A stretch of 64,000 nucleotides of DNA. It comes from Hormoscilla sp. GM7CHS1pb. GTDB lineage: Bacteria > Cyanobacteriota > Cyanobacteriia > Cyanobacteriales > Desertifilaceae. The first letter of the stretch is position 1. Each line of letters begins with the position of its first letter. The position numbers and the translations under genes are program-made. The DNA is taken from positions 558,001 through 622,000 of the forward strand of contig JACONN010000003.1 in the NCBI GenBank assembly GCA_014323675.1, given 5' to 3'. Shown piece after piece: positions 1 to 10,994 of the stretch. The notes under the pieces are model-generated. The model was given only the letters and a program-made list of their open reading frames with translations, was not told the DNA's origin and ran no database searches.

Positions 1-32
1 CGGTAAAGAAACCAATAAGGAGAAAAGAAATG

Positions 33-152
33 GGGTGCATCCCACTTTCGCAAGGGCGAAGCATTCGGAGAGTCCATCTGTAAACTTATATCATAATTTG
101 TCGCCCGAATGCTTCGCCCCTACAGCTATCTTTGCAAATCTGGGATGCACCC
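33..152. repeat. Short terminal-inverted-repeat element (MITE-like), 120 bp
   Basis: The ends are inverted copies: GGGTGCATCCCA at the left and TGGGATGCACCC at the right. Inside lies a second palindrome, GCGAAGCATTCGG near 57-69 and CCGAATGCTTCGCCCC near 105-120. The same termini bound 13728-13863, and a single end occurs at 22259. No transposase is inside, so it would be a non-autonomous element. It lies at the 5' edge of the RTX-type reading frame, which reads through its right end. Confidence 0.6.
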
Positions 153-950
153 GGCAACTTTAACTCCATCACCCCCATCACCCTGCCGGAGAATTTCGCC
201 CGAATAGGCGACGAGACCAATTTGTATGTAGAAGATTTGGATAGTGATGGTAAGGATGAGATTCTGGTTCAAGAAAAACAAAGGGATCGGTCCCCCACCA
301 GTCGGGTATTGTCCTGGAATGATGAGCAAAATTTCACCGAATATCCGCTCCCTGAAGTGCTTCAAGTTGACGGTCAAAACATGCAACTGTATATTGCCGA
401 TTATAATGGCAATGGGCAAAACGATAATATTCTGGTTCAGGATTCTGAAAACGATTCAGCGCTGCTATACAGCCTTTTCCTGGGGAACAATGACTACCGT
501 CAAGGGGGAGCAGGAGACGATACCCTCACAGGGGGTAATGGAGACGACGGGCTTTACGGACACGGGGGCAACGATAGCCTCACCGGGGACAGCGGCAATG
601 ATACCCTAGATGGGGGCAGCGGTCGTGATTTCCTCCATGGCGGAACTGGAAACGATATCCTCAGTGGGGGTGACGAACATGATTGGCTTTACGGCAATGA
701 GGGCAGTGATACTTTTGTCTTGGTCTCCTGGGGCGCGGATGGGGATTTATGGGATGTTATCGGCGACTTTGAGGATGGCAAGGACTTAATCCGGTTAGAA
801 GGAGGCGTGAGAGACTTGAGTTTTGCTGATTTAGAAATTATCTCTGACGGCGGTGATACTTTGATCAGGTCTTCTGAGGAAGAGTGGAAAATATTGGCAT
901 TTTTGTGGGGAGTTGGTCCTGGGCAAATTGATGCTTCTGATTTTATTTAG
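132..950 (+). CDS. RTX/VCBS-repeat calcium-binding protein, 5' end disrupted
   Basis: C-terminal part of a secreted-type calcium-binding protein. Residues 1-110 hold VCBS/FG-GAP-like blades (DLDSDGKDEILV, DYNGNGQNDNILV). Residues 125-195 hold about six RTX nonapeptide repeats of the form GGxGxDxLxG. The last 70 residues resemble the usual C-terminal cap that carries the type I secretion signal (FVLVSWGADGD..., ending DASDFI). There is no signal peptide and no good start: the frame is open back to about position 84 through a palindromic repeat, so the true N-terminus is missing or displaced. RTX proteins bind Ca2+ in the repeat rolls after export. The substrate or role here cannot be told. Confidence 0.75.
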   Translation: MQIWDAPGNFNSITPITLPENFARIGDETNLYVEDLDSDGKDEILVQEKQRDRSPTSRVLSWNDEQNFTEYPLPEVLQVDGQNMQLYIADYNGNGQNDNILVQDSENDSALLYSLFLGNNDYRQGGAGDDTLTGGNGDDGLYGHGGNDSLTGDSGNDTLDGGSGRDFLHGGTGNDILSGGDEHDWLYGNEGSDTFVLVSWGADGDLWDVIGDFEDGKDLIRLEGGVRDLSFADLEIISDGGDTLIRSSEEEWKILAFLWGVGPGQIDASDFI

Positions 951-1429
951 TTACGGTAACGCCGTTGTTCTCCCTGGGGGGCTCCTTGACCGCTGGTGTA
1001 GGGAACCCGTTGGTAGCTGGGTGCCAGGTGCGTTCCCACGGCTTCGGGGCCGTAGCCGCTTATCAACCGGTGAAATTGTCAGAATTTTACCTTTTCTTTA
1101 CCAACTGCCCCTAAGTACATAGGCAAAATTCTTTTGATATTTTTTCCAAAGCTGAGAGGGGAGTAGGGAGCAGGGAGCAATGTTTGCACAAAGGTGAATG
1201 TCAACAGTTTAGACAATGGCGGCTTCCAGATAGCCGGTATCAACAAGGACCAAGCCAACCTCCTACATGACTCAGTTGGGGGAACCTGTCCAGATCTGCT
1301 AGTGGGGACGATCGATGTCTCCTGTGTGCCGTATGTCCCTTCGATGTCTACCGTTCCGGAAAAATCGGGATGCATGACAAAAACCCCGAAGACATCGCAG
1401 AGACATCAAAGGGTCATATCGATTAAGGG
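951..1429. other. Intergenic, no gene seen; contains interspersed repeat
   Basis: No convincing coding potential. At about 1309-1345 is a copy of the repeat CGATGTCTCCTGTGTGCCG, also found at 49020 and, diverged, at 49381. A second inverted motif (AAGACATCGCAGAGACATC) follows at about 1389. Confidence 0.5.
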
Positions 1430-2603
<1,174 letters not shown>

Positions 2604-2767
2604 TCTTATTGCTTACTAGCTGTTATCATACTCTATAAAATGTACTGTATGAGCTTTCCTCTCGTTCCCAAGTTCTACCTGGGAACGGTCTTCTGAGGCT
2701 CCCGCCTCCTATCATGGCATAGGTGCAGAGTCAAGTCGGGAATATTTTTAAGAAAATGGTATAACAA

Positions 2768-3287
2768 ATGGTAGACGCGAGTAAACTGACTTTAGAACAG
2801 ATTATCACACTGGGAATAGACGCTCTTGCTGAAAGTCTCGGTCCTGCGGGGATGGGGCGTTTCATGGAACAGTTTGAGAAAGGGAGTGGAGATTATACGC
2901 GCGATCGGGATAAAATTTTGGGCAATAGCACCCTGGAGGAAATATTTGCCCAGATCCAGCAGCGGCGACAACGGCAGACTGAAGGTTCAAAGTCTCCCCG
3001 GACCCAATTCCAAAAACGCGATCGATGTTCGCCAGCTAACTCTAGCACAAATTAGGGAACTGGGAATAGAGGTGCTGACCTTGGCCCTTGGCCGATCGGG
3101 CAGGGAGCGATTTCTGCAAAAATTAGAAATGGACAATGGTGATTATTACAGACTCAATAAGGATAAATGGCTATCCAATCTTACCTTTAACTATATTCAC
3201 GATCGCATCGCCGCCCTGACAGCTACTACTCCCGCAAATCATGGCAATGATATCACAAATGAAGCCAATAAACAATCGCGTTTGTAA
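2768..3287 (+). CDS. Two-repeat protein of unknown function, one-base frameshift
   Basis: Not a family I recognise by name. Two copies of a domain of about 65 residues follow each other: LTLEQIITLGIDALAESLG in the first and LTLAQIRELGIEVLTLALG in the second, each followed by GxxxRFxxxxE, GDYxRxxDK and a short helix. The first ends and the second begins around a C4 run at 2996-2999. Removing one C joins them in frame (SPGPNSKNAIDV). The start ATG at 2768 lies after AAAATGGTATAACAA, without a strong ribosome site. No membrane segment or signal. It lies between leuB (divergent) and the ABC transporter. It is probably soluble; role unknown. Confidence 0.6.
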
Positions 3288-3463
3288 AGTTTTGTAAAAT
3301 TAGGTTAAAAGATTGTTCGGGAGAGATAGAGGGCATTATAATAGGAAAGAGTTGCGGGAAAATTTCCAAGTGGGTAAGTTCAGTTTCAATTTCCTAAACT
3401 TATGCCCACGGCGGTAGCGAAAAGCTAGGCTAGAATGAAGCAGAACTTAGAAGCATTGCAGCT

Positions 3464-4414
3464 ATGGCACGAGAACTGGCAATTTGCACCCGCGGACTCA
3501 CTAAACAGTTCGATCGCCACATTGCGGTCAACGATATGGACTTGGAAGTGGAAATGGGTGAGGTCTACGGCTTGATTGGACCCAATGGGGCGGGGAAAAC
3601 TACCCTGATCCGCATGTTGGCAACTGCTGAAGACCCCACGACGGGGGAAATCTATATAAATGGCGATCGCCTGCTACGGGACCAAAGTAACCCGACTCTC
3701 AAGCGTCGTCTAGGTTATCTCCCGGATGACTTTCCTCTATACGACGATCTCACGGTTTGGGACTATCTGGACTATTTTGCCCGTCTCTACCAACTGCGAG
3801 ACCCCCATCGCACTCAACGGCTATATGAAGTTCTGGAATTGGTGCAGCTGACGAACAAACGCAATAGTCAGATCGCAACTCTCTCCCGGGGGATGAAACA
3901 GCGGCTTTCTCTGGCCAGAACTATTATCCACGAACCAATTCTGCTACTGCTAGATGAACCGGTCTCGGGCTTGGACCCGATCGCCCGGATGCAGTTTCGG
4001 GAAATCATCAAAACATTGCAGTCAGCGGGAATGACAATTCTGATTTCCTCTCACGTGCTCAGCGACTTGGCAGAACTCTGCACCTCTGTGGGTATAATGG
4101 AATTAGGTTTTCTGGTGGAAAGTGCATCACTCAAAGAGCTTTACCAGCGTCTCAGCCAGCAGCAAATCCTCATGTCTACCCTAGAAAATACGGACGGCCT
4201 CCTTGCGGAACTAAAAAATCATCCCCAAGTTCGAGGGTGGGAACTGCTGCCAACAGCAGGCCAAGTGCGGGTTAATTTTGCCGGGGATGAGAAAGAATGT
4301 GCTACATTATTACGAGCGATCGTTGCTGCTGGCATTCCCCTAACAGAATTCCACTGCACTCAAGAAGATTTGGAAACAATATTCCTGAAATTAGACCACA
4401 AACAAGCATCATAG
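3464..4414 (+). CDS. ABC transporter ATP-binding protein (ABC-2/CcmA type)
   Basis: ATPase of an ABC exporter. Walker A GPNGAGKTT at about residue 38, Q-loop region, signature LSRGMKQRL near 142, Walker B LLLLDEPVSGLDP near 163, then the switch histidine in ISSHVLSDL. About 315 residues, the usual size for ABC-2 type exporters, with a C-terminal regulatory tail after residue 230. It is followed at once by two large membrane proteins, so it most likely powers them. The substrate cannot be inferred. The start ATG at 3464 begins MARELAICTRGLTKQF, as expected for the family. Confidence 0.93.
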   Translation: MARELAICTRGLTKQFDRHIAVNDMDLEVEMGEVYGLIGPNGAGKTTLIRMLATAEDPTTGEIYINGDRLLRDQSNPTLKRRLGYLPDDFPLYDDLTVWDYLDYFARLYQLRDPHRTQRLYEVLELVQLTNKRNSQIATLSRGMKQRLSLARTIIHEPILLLLDEPVSGLDPIARMQFREIIKTLQSAGMTILISSHVLSDLAELCTSVGIMELGFLVESASLKELYQRLSQQQILMSTLENTDGLLAELKNHPQVRGWELLPTAGQVRVNFAGDEKECATLLRAIVAAGIPLTEFHCTQEDLETIFLKLDHKQAS

Positions 4415-4519
4415 TCAGCGAACGGTGACAAATTATCGTAGGGCACCCACCATTCCCTCTCGTCGCTAGCTTGGCAGTCATCGAGGAACGAGAGATAAGT
4501 TATCAAAGGATACAGGAAA

Positions 4520-6194
4520 ATGACAAATAATTTGATTGACAAGTTGGGGAATGGAATCCCCAGTTGTTCCGAGAAGTGAAAGGCAGGCTGAAAACTCGTA
4601 ATTGCGCGATCGCCCTGGGAGTTTCTGTTTTTAGCCAGTTGCTATTAATCTTTGCCTTTGTGGAAAAGTTGCCTGGTCGGGGAATCGTCAGACATAGATA
4701 CTGCACGGGAGGTATGGAGACGAAATATTATTATGTCAAGTATCGATGCCTGATGGACAGCTACGGCAATCCCAATATCAACTGGCAGTTGTGGTGGACG
4801 GATATCTTTATCTGGATGAGCGCGATCGGGATCTTCACTCTGTTAATAGTGGGGACATATATGCTGATTAGCGACCTGGACCGAGAAGAACGTCGCGGCA
4901 CCTTGAACTTCATTCGCCTCAGTCCCCAGTCTACTCAAAGTATTTTGACTGGCAAACTGCTAGGGGTACCGATTTTGCTCTATGTTGCCAGTATCCTGGC
5001 TATGCCATTGCATCTGTGGTCGGGAGTGGCGGCGCAGGTTCCTTTGGGTCTGATTTTTACCTTCTACGGGGTAACTTTTGCCAGCTGCGTTTTCTTCTAC
5101 AGTGCCGCCCTGCTGTTTGGTTTAGTCAGTTCCTGGATGGGAGGGTTTCAAGCTTGGTTTGCTAGCGGGATGATGCTATTTTTTATGACGGGCACAACTG
5201 CTATGCCGATCTTGGAAAACCCCATGGATCTGCTGAATTTGCTTTCACCCTCTACCCTGCTGGCCTATCTGGTTCCCGACCAGTTTGTAGAATACGTGCG
5301 TATTTTCGGTTCCAGTACCGATGACCTACTGTCTTACTTGCATGATTGGCGATGGTTTCACTTGCAGATCGGGAGCAATGAGGTCACGATCGCAGGGTGT
5401 ATGGTGTTAAATTATGGCCTGTGGACAATCTGGATTTGGCAAGCCCTGAACCGTCGTTTCCGCAATCCGAATAGTACCACCCTGAGTAAAGCCCATAGCT
5501 ATTGGTTAGTGGGGGGCTTGGAAGTTTGATGGTGGGATTTGCCCCCCTGTACGGTTCAAATAATGACTTTTCCGAAAGCTTGAGTTTATTACTGTTAGGA
5601 AATCTGTTCCTGTTTGCTGGTTTAATCGCCGCCTTGTCACCCGGACGGCAAGTTTGTATTGATTGGGCCCGTTACCGACATCAGTCAGATGCTCACCGCA
5701 AGCATCTTTGGCAGGATTTGATGTGGGGTGAAAAAAGTCCGGCGGTACTCGCGATCGCCCTGAACCTGCTCGAAGCCCATCTCATCCTATTACCCTGGAT
5801 TATACTCTACCAAAACTCAGACTCCAAAATGGCGGGTATCGCCTATCTGCCTTTGAGCATCTCTATGCTGATGCTATACGCCTCGATCGCCCAGTTGATG
5901 CTATTAATGAAAACTCAGAAACGGGGGTTGTGGGCAGCTAGCACCGTAGGGGCGGCAATTTGCTTGCCACCATTTATGTTAGGGGTTTTGTCCATTTACC
6001 CAGGAGAAAATAATCTGCTGTGGATGCTTACAGCCTTTCCCTGGGCGGCTTTAAAGTACGCATCAGCCATGACGGTTATTGTCTCCTTTGTCGGACAGTT
6101 AGGGGTCGCAGGCATGTTAAACTGGCAATTGACGCGGCAGCTTCGACTTGCTGGATCGTCAGCCTTCAAAGCCCTCATCGCTGGGCGTCAGTAG
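4520..6194 (+). CDS. ABC transporter permease-type membrane protein, two one-base frameshifts
   Basis: Large membrane protein (about 557 residues when repaired), with some ten to twelve hydrophobic segments and the conserved internal stretch REERRGTLNFIRLSPQS that this cyanobacterial ABC-2 permease family carries. The true start is ATG 4520 after AGGAAA. The N-terminus is displaced by a missing G in the G4 run at 4546-4549: with five Gs it reads GEWNPQLFREVKGRLKTR, matching the paralogue at 7523. A second break at 5529 (TTTGATGG, expected TTTGGATGG) restores EVWMVGF. The C-terminal half carries DWARYRHQ and GEKSPAVLAIALNLL. It is the partner of the upstream ATPase. Its paralogue follows after an inserted RAYT segment. 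Confidence 0.85.
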
Positions 6195-6201
6195 CAAAGC
6201 C

Positions 6202-6233
6202 CGCAGTAGCGCTACCCTAAAGGGTAGCGCTAC
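6202..6233. repeat. Perfect hairpin repeat after permease gene
   Basis: GTAGCGCTACCC, four bases, GGGTAGCGCTAC. It lies about 8 bases after the permease stop, so it may act as a transcription terminator. A related copy (ACCCTAAAGGGCAGCGCTAC) is at 63605, so it is also a dispersed repeat. Confidence 0.55.
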
Positions 6234-6279
6234 AAGAACAAAGCCTGCCTGCGCAGGCTAACTTCCTCTCTTTGCCCGG

Positions 6280-6455
6280 GTGTGGTCAACAACAGTTGGT
6301 ACACCGGATATCCTCGCGGGGGCAGGGCGAAGCATTCGGGAAGGATATCTATCAAGTGAAGTCATCATTTCTCGCCCGAATGCTTCGCCCCTACAGGGGT
6401 ATCCGACAGCTGGGATATCCCAGAAACGATCGACAGGTTTTGACCACACCCAGAG
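6280..6455. repeat. Compound palindromic (REP/BIME-like) element upstream of RAYT
   Basis: Begins GTGTGGTCAACAACAGTTGG and ends GGTTTTGACCACACCC, an inverted pair. Between them are GCGAAGCATTCGGG and its inverse CCCGAATGCTTCGCCCC. The element starts immediately upstream of the transposase gene. Closely related copies lie at 7131 and 7306-7468, with further single ends at about 14505, 16935 and 34733. Confidence 0.65.
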
Positions 6456-6505
6456 GAACCCCCCCGACATACACCATTCAATCAAATCGTTCCATCGTCA
6501 TTAAC

Positions 6506-7108
6506 ATGAAATACGATCCCGAAAAACACCATCGCCGTTCAATTCGCCTACGAGGATATGATTATCGAAGTGTTGGTGCCTATTATGTCACAATTTGCTG
6601 TCACAAAAGGCAATGTTTGTTAGGTGAAATCATCAATGGCGAAATGCAACCGAATATTATCGGATCGACGGTTCAGGCAATATGGAATAGATTGCCCCAT
6701 TCTTTTCCCTTTGTCGAATTGGATGCTTTTGTAGTAATGCCCAATCACGTACATGGAATTATTGTAATTAGGGAATCTACAAGCAAGCAAGTGGTTCAAG
6801 GGGTTCAAGATCGAGAAAATAATCATCCCTCACTACCTCGCGGCACAAAATCAGGTTCCTTGGGGGCAATAGTTCAAAACTTCAAATCAATAGCAACGCG
6901 CCGGGCAAACGCGATCAAGAAAAATACGGGCACCCTATGGCAGCGCGGTTTCCATGACGAGATAATTCGGGACGATCGCGCCTACGAGTACATCAGGCGA
7001 TATATAATAGCCCGCCCCCTAAGCAATTCCAAATTAAAAATTCAGCAATTCTATATTGGGAAAGCAATTGAGAACAAAGGTTTCGGCGTTTCGGCCTGTG
7101 CAATTTAA
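6506..7108 (+). CDS. REP-associated tyrosine transposase (Y1/HUH family)
   Basis: About 200 residues. The N-terminus has the typical RGYDYRSVGAYYVTICCHKR. The HUH motif is in VVMPNHVHGIIV, and a candidate catalytic tyrosine lies in the C-terminal helix (YEYIRRYIIARP). Start ATG 6506. Family members nick single-stranded DNA at REP-type palindromes. Here palindromic elements with GTGTGGTCAA ends lie on both sides of the gene (6280-6455, 7131-7185, 7306-7468), which is the expected RAYT arrangement. The C-terminal tail after residue 180 (KIQQFYIGKAIENKGFG) is not typical and may be altered. The unit sits between two ABC permease paralogues. Confidence 0.85.
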   Translation: MKYDPEKHHRRSIRLRGYDYRSVGAYYVTICCHKRQCLLGEIINGEMQPNIIGSTVQAIWNRLPHSFPFVELDAFVVMPNHVHGIIVIRESTSKQVVQGVQDRENNHPSLPRGTKSGSLGAIVQNFKSIATRRANAIKKNTGTLWQRGFHDEIIRDDRAYEYIRRYIIARPLSNSKLKIQQFYIGKAIENKGFGVSACAI

Positions 7109-7130
7109 ATGGGCGACAGCTTATCTGCCT

Positions 7131-7185
7131 CCGTGGTCAAAAACAGTTGGTACACCGGAGATCCTCGCGGGGCAGGGCACCAACA
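7131..7185 (+). repeat. REP-like half element downstream of RAYT
   Basis: GTGGTCAAAAACAGTTGGTA, then CACCGGAGATCCTCGCGGGG, is nearly identical to the left arm at 6280-6325 and in the same orientation. Only this arm is clear; the rest has diverged. Confidence 0.6.
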
Positions 7186-7305
7186 CCTACATATTCCCGG
7201 CAGGCGATCGCCTGTTCCCATCATCCGTTGCCTATCAGAGTTCCGCTACAACAAGCATGAATCCCGAAGCAGGCGATCGGGCCCCTAGACATCATCCTAG
7301 CATGG

Positions 7306-7468
7306 GTGTGGTCAAAAGTAGTTGATAGTCATTTGTTGCCGATAACTGTAGGGGCGACTGGCATTCTTGCGCAAGTGATGACATCACTTGATAGATGTCC
7401 GCGCCCGAATGCTTCGCCCTGCCCCCGCGAGGATCTTCCCGTACCAACTGTTTTTGACCACACCCCTT
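7306..7468. repeat. Second complete REP-like palindromic element
   Basis: Starts GTGTGGTCAAAAGTAGTTG and ends CAACTGTTTTTGACCACACC. It contains a palindrome (AAGTGATGACATCACTT) and CCCGAATGCTTCGCCCTGCC as in the upstream copy. It lies 55 bases before the second permease gene, so it may sit in that gene's leader. Confidence 0.65.
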
Positions 7469-7522
7469 TGCCCTCACAGAGTCAGGAAACGAGAGTACAA
7501 ATATCAATTGAGGAAAGCGGTT

Positions 7523-9047
7523 ATGAACATGCCTTTGCTAAATCAAATGAGCGAGTGGAATGCCCAGTTTTTTAGAGAAATAAAAGGGCGGCTCAAAACT
7601 AGATCGGTGATGATTTCAGTCCTGGCATCTCTGCTGGGTCAAGCTATGCTAATGATGGTTTGTTCCCAAAGCAAATGTCTCAGATATGCTGCTGACAGAT
7701 CTTGTGCTGTATATGACTGGCAGTTCCAGTGGTCGATCGCCTTCAGGTTTCTGGACTGGTGCCTGCCCTTCATCCTGCTAGTTTGCGGTGTCTATCTACT
7801 GATCGGAGATATGGCGAAAGAGAAGGGTCGCGGCACCCTGAATTTTATTCGTTTGAGTCCCCAGTCCAGCCAGAGCATTTTCCTAGGCAAACTGCTAGGA
7901 GTGCCTGTCTTGGTGTATTTAGGAGTTGGTCTAGCAATTCCTTTGCACTTGCTGTCTGGCATAGCAGATGGCAGGTCATGGACTTGGATGTTGGCCATCT
8001 ATAGCCTTTGGGCGGCTGGTTGTTGCCTGTTTTATACAGCTGCTCTTTTACTAACTTTGCTGAGTAATGCCCAATTGGGAGAGCAAGCTCAAGCTGGGGT
8101 GGTGGCTTCTTGGCGAGTATGCTGGCAATGCCTTACATCAACATCATTTCGAGTAGCTGGGATTTTTACAGTTCGACATATCCATATCGCCCGGATATAA
8201 ATTGGTTCTTTTTGCCAATTGGCTCAGTGCCAATCCTTGCCTATGGTTTGACAATGGCGACCTTGCTGATGGCAAGTTACTGGATTTGGCAAGCCTTGAA
8301 TCGTCGTTACCAGAATCCTAACAGCACCCTCTTGAGCAAAAAGTACAGCTATTGGTTAATGGCTAGCTTTCAAGTTTGGTTGTTGGGGTTCCTTTGGCCA
8401 TTCCTTTCATCGTCCGATCGTAATGATCTACGAGCCCAGCTATTCTTTGTCAGCATTGTAAATTTATTCGCGTTTTTGGCTCTGATTATGGCGATTTCGC
8501 CTCACCGGCAGACTTGCCTTGATTGGGCCCGTTATCGGCATCAGCAAGAGTCTCGTCGATCTTTACTACAGGATTTGATCTGGGGTGAAAAAAGTCCCGC
8601 CGTTCTGGCGATCGCCGTCAATCTCGCCCTTACTGCTGCCATCTGGATGCCTTGGGTGCTGTTCTGGCCTGAAAATGACGAAAAGATGGCAGCAGTTGGG
8701 GGATGTTGATCTGTGCTAATTTGATCTCGATTTATGGGGCGATCGCGCAGTTAGTGCTATTGAGCAAATTTCCGAAGCGGGGAGCTCTCGCAACTAGCAC
8801 AGTTTTCGCCAGTCTAGTGTTGCCACTCATTGTTGTGGCCTCATCCCTGGAGAAAACCGCTTCTCTGTTCTTGATGTTTGCCGTTTTTGGCGGGGCATTT
8901 TTTGCTATAGGAGAAGCATCCGCGATCGGGATTTTCATGGCAATCTTGGGTCAATGGAGTATCCTGGGATTGTTGAACTTCCAACTGACGCGCCAGTTAA
9001 GAAAATTGGGAGAATCTCATTCCCAAGCGCTTCTCGCTGGAAGTTAG
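7523..9047 (+). CDS. ABC transporter permease-type membrane protein (paralogue), two one-base frameshifts
   Basis: Paralogue of the protein at 4520-6194: both share FREIKGRLKTR/FREVKGRLKTR, RGTLNFIRLSPQS, DWARYRHQ, GEKSPAVLAIA and the end LNFQLTRQLR. Start ATG 7523 after GAGGAAAG. The frame breaks at TT 8110-8111 (one T missing: SLASMLAMPYINI is restored) and at the G5 run 8698-8702 (one G missing: AAVGGMLICANL is restored). About 507 residues when repaired, multi-spanning. Probably the second half of a heterodimeric exporter with the ATPase at 3464. Both breaks look like sequencing errors rather than decay, because the flanks are well conserved. Confidence 0.83.
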
Positions 9048-9147
9048 GTTTGGTCGGGTTGTGAAAGTAGGGTGGGCACCGCCCACCTTTGTTAATGCGC
9101 TGGTAACAAGATGCTGCAAATGAATGCATCTCAATCTCCCTCGCCCT

Positions 9148-9235
9148 TCACAAAAATTTACATGAGACTAACTGCCAGATAGCTCTTTCGTTAGCTATAA
9201 TTAGGAGAACCTCTCGCTATTGAACGGTTGCAGGC
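9148..9235 (+). promoter_or_regulatory. Duplicated upstream region, copy 1
   Basis: TTCACAAAAATTTACATG, then AGATAGCTCTTTCGTTAGC, TATAAT (a good -10 hexamer near 9196) and CTCGCTATTGAACGG. The same series occurs at 11398-11475 before an unrelated gene. It may be a shared promoter or the edge of a mobile cassette. Confidence 0.45.
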
Positions 9236-9279
9236 GATCGGGAAGTTAAGAGATAAAATCTGCTATTAAGGAGAGCGGT

Positions 9280-9534
9280 ATGAACATTGGCCTGGAACTA
9301 CCTCCAGAATTAGAGCAGGAACTGTCTGCTGAGGCATCGGAACTTAAGTTATCCTTAGATGAGTAGATTCTGCGTATTCTTTCTCAACGGCCTGTCCTGC
9401 ATAATCCACCGAAAACAGGTGCTGAACTGGTAGCATATTGGCAGAGATCTGGAGTTATTAATTCGCGCCCTGATATTGATCATAGCGCTGAATATGCTCG
9501 CAATTTGCGTCGAAGGGCTGAAACTCGATACTGA
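9280..9534 (+). pseudogene. Antitoxin-like small protein with in-frame stop
   Basis: ATG 9280 follows AAGGAGAGCGGT. The reading frame runs MNIGLELPPELEQELSAEA, is interrupted by TAG at 9364-9366 (probably a former tyrosine codon, in DE-stop-ILRILSQRP) and continues to RRAETRY and TGA 9532. The pattern resembles the small regulatory partners that precede PIN-type toxins in cyanobacteria. No toxin gene follows, only a 70-residue protein. A single base change explains the stop, so it could also be an error. Confidence 0.5.
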
Positions 9535-9579
9535 ACTTAGAGCAAGATTCAGAAGCGATTCGCAACCTTTTAGCCACCG

Positions 9580-9792
9580 ATGACAATGAGTGATGAAGAC
9601 AGACAAATAGAAATACTGCTTGTTCATAAAAACATTATAGGATGGTTAATAGCCGAGTTAGAAAAACAGGGTATCGAAGCTAAGAGAACCACGAATAATA
9701 GTCCCAAAGGCGATATTTTAATAGTTGATAAGGAAGATGCAGCCCGAGTCAGAAAAATCATACGCAATCTGAACGAAAAAATTAATGGTTAA
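9580..9792 (+). CDS. Small hypothetical protein (70 residues)
   Basis: MTMSDEDRQIEILLVHKNII start. Charged, soluble, no motif I recognise. The pattern IIGWLIAELEKQGIEA ... GDILIVDKEDAARVRKII suggests an alpha/beta fold of the kind found in small regulatory proteins. It ends 28 bases before the 5' end of a group II intron. Function unknown. Confidence 0.45.
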   Translation: MTMSDEDRQIEILLVHKNIIGWLIAELEKQGIEAKRTTNNSPKGDILIVDKEDAARVRKIIRNLNEKING

Positions 9793-9819
9793 CAAGGTAG
9801 GAACAATAGTATGGATGAA

Positions 9820-10795
9820 GTGCGATTCGTTCTGACCTAAACCAGCAATACCGACTAAATCGGGGTAAGCGGTGAACAGTCAGGTCTGGTTCCATTAGCC
9901 GGACAACTTTGGTACTCATGGAGGTTCAATTCCTCTCCTCTCTGGCGCGAGAGTGACACCGGTCCTTAGTGCTTCGGAGTGACATCACCGGGGTGCAGAG
10001 CAAGGACTTAAATGTAGGACAACTGGCAGCCTAAGCCGGTTATGCCGCTAGGAAAGATGCTCATGACTAGAGAAAACGAACTTACGCTTAAACCTCGTTA
10101 TACTAGACCAGCGGAATAAGGCTAATACGCTGGCCCAAAAGGGAAATGGTAGTTAGTGTTGACCGTTTTATCTGGTTAACAATGCGTCCACAGAACTCCC
10201 GGGGGAGAGTAAGGGTCTAAAAGCATCATGAAATGATACCAAGGAACGAAGTAACCTCCGATGTGCTGTCCCCCTCGGGACCAGTTAGATGATAAACGCA
10301 AGCCGTCGGGGGAGGGATGTCCTAAGAAGCCAATGCCCAGGGTAATGCTTGGGATAACGCCTATAGTAATGTAGGCGATACTGGGTAACCAGAGCTGACG
10401 TAGGACGGATATGGTAAGAAGTCAAGGGAGAAATTAACCCCATTTTTCCAGTTACTAGGGAGAAATCCCAAAAGTCGGATTTATGGACTAGAAGACCTTA
10501 GCCGGGTAAAAACTCGGAGGCCAACCAAATTTTACGGCTAAAAGTTAGTAAAGAGCAGGTTCAAGGTTTTATCGGGTATATCCTCTGCGAACCTTCCGGA
10601 GCTAAGGCATTAAAAACAGTCTACTGACAACCATTGGGGGCCAAATCTCACAAGACAAGGCCAGTAGGAGGTAACTCTGATAGTGCTATCCATGACAAGG
10701 ACTTACCAACCAGTAGCCGTGTGCGGTGAAAGTCGCAAACACGGTTCCGAACGGGAGGATTGGGAAGCGATTCCCAGTTCGACCCCTACCCCACA
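9820..10795 (+). ncRNA. ORF-less group II intron
   Basis: 5' end GTGCG at 9820. Domain I contains the conserved series ACAACTTTGGTACTCATGG and AATAAGGCTAATACGCTGG. Domain V lies at about 10715-10752 (AGCCGTGTGCGGTGAAAGTC, then CGCAAACACGGTTCC). Domain VI follows (GGGAGGATTGGGAAGCGATT, CCCAGTTCGACCCC). The 3' end is near 10790-10800, but I cannot fix it to the base. No reverse transcriptase is encoded, so mobility would need a protein made elsewhere. It shares sequence with the introns at 42935-43980 and 51010-53421. The exons read MDE before it and VKAWKTKKSIRLRQKL after it. Confidence 0.88.
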
Positions 10796-10994
10796 CATTG
10801 AAGTGAAAGCATGGAAAACTAAAAAATCGATTCGACTAAGGCAAAAGCTATCCGAAATAAAGGAACAGTCATAGGAATTGTGACTGCAGGTGGCATTACT
10901 AAACCTGCTAAGGACGTGTTTGATGCTGCTGATATAGCCTGGAAAATTTCCCAGAAAATATGTTGTCAAACAATGAAGATCGGGAGAAAAAATC

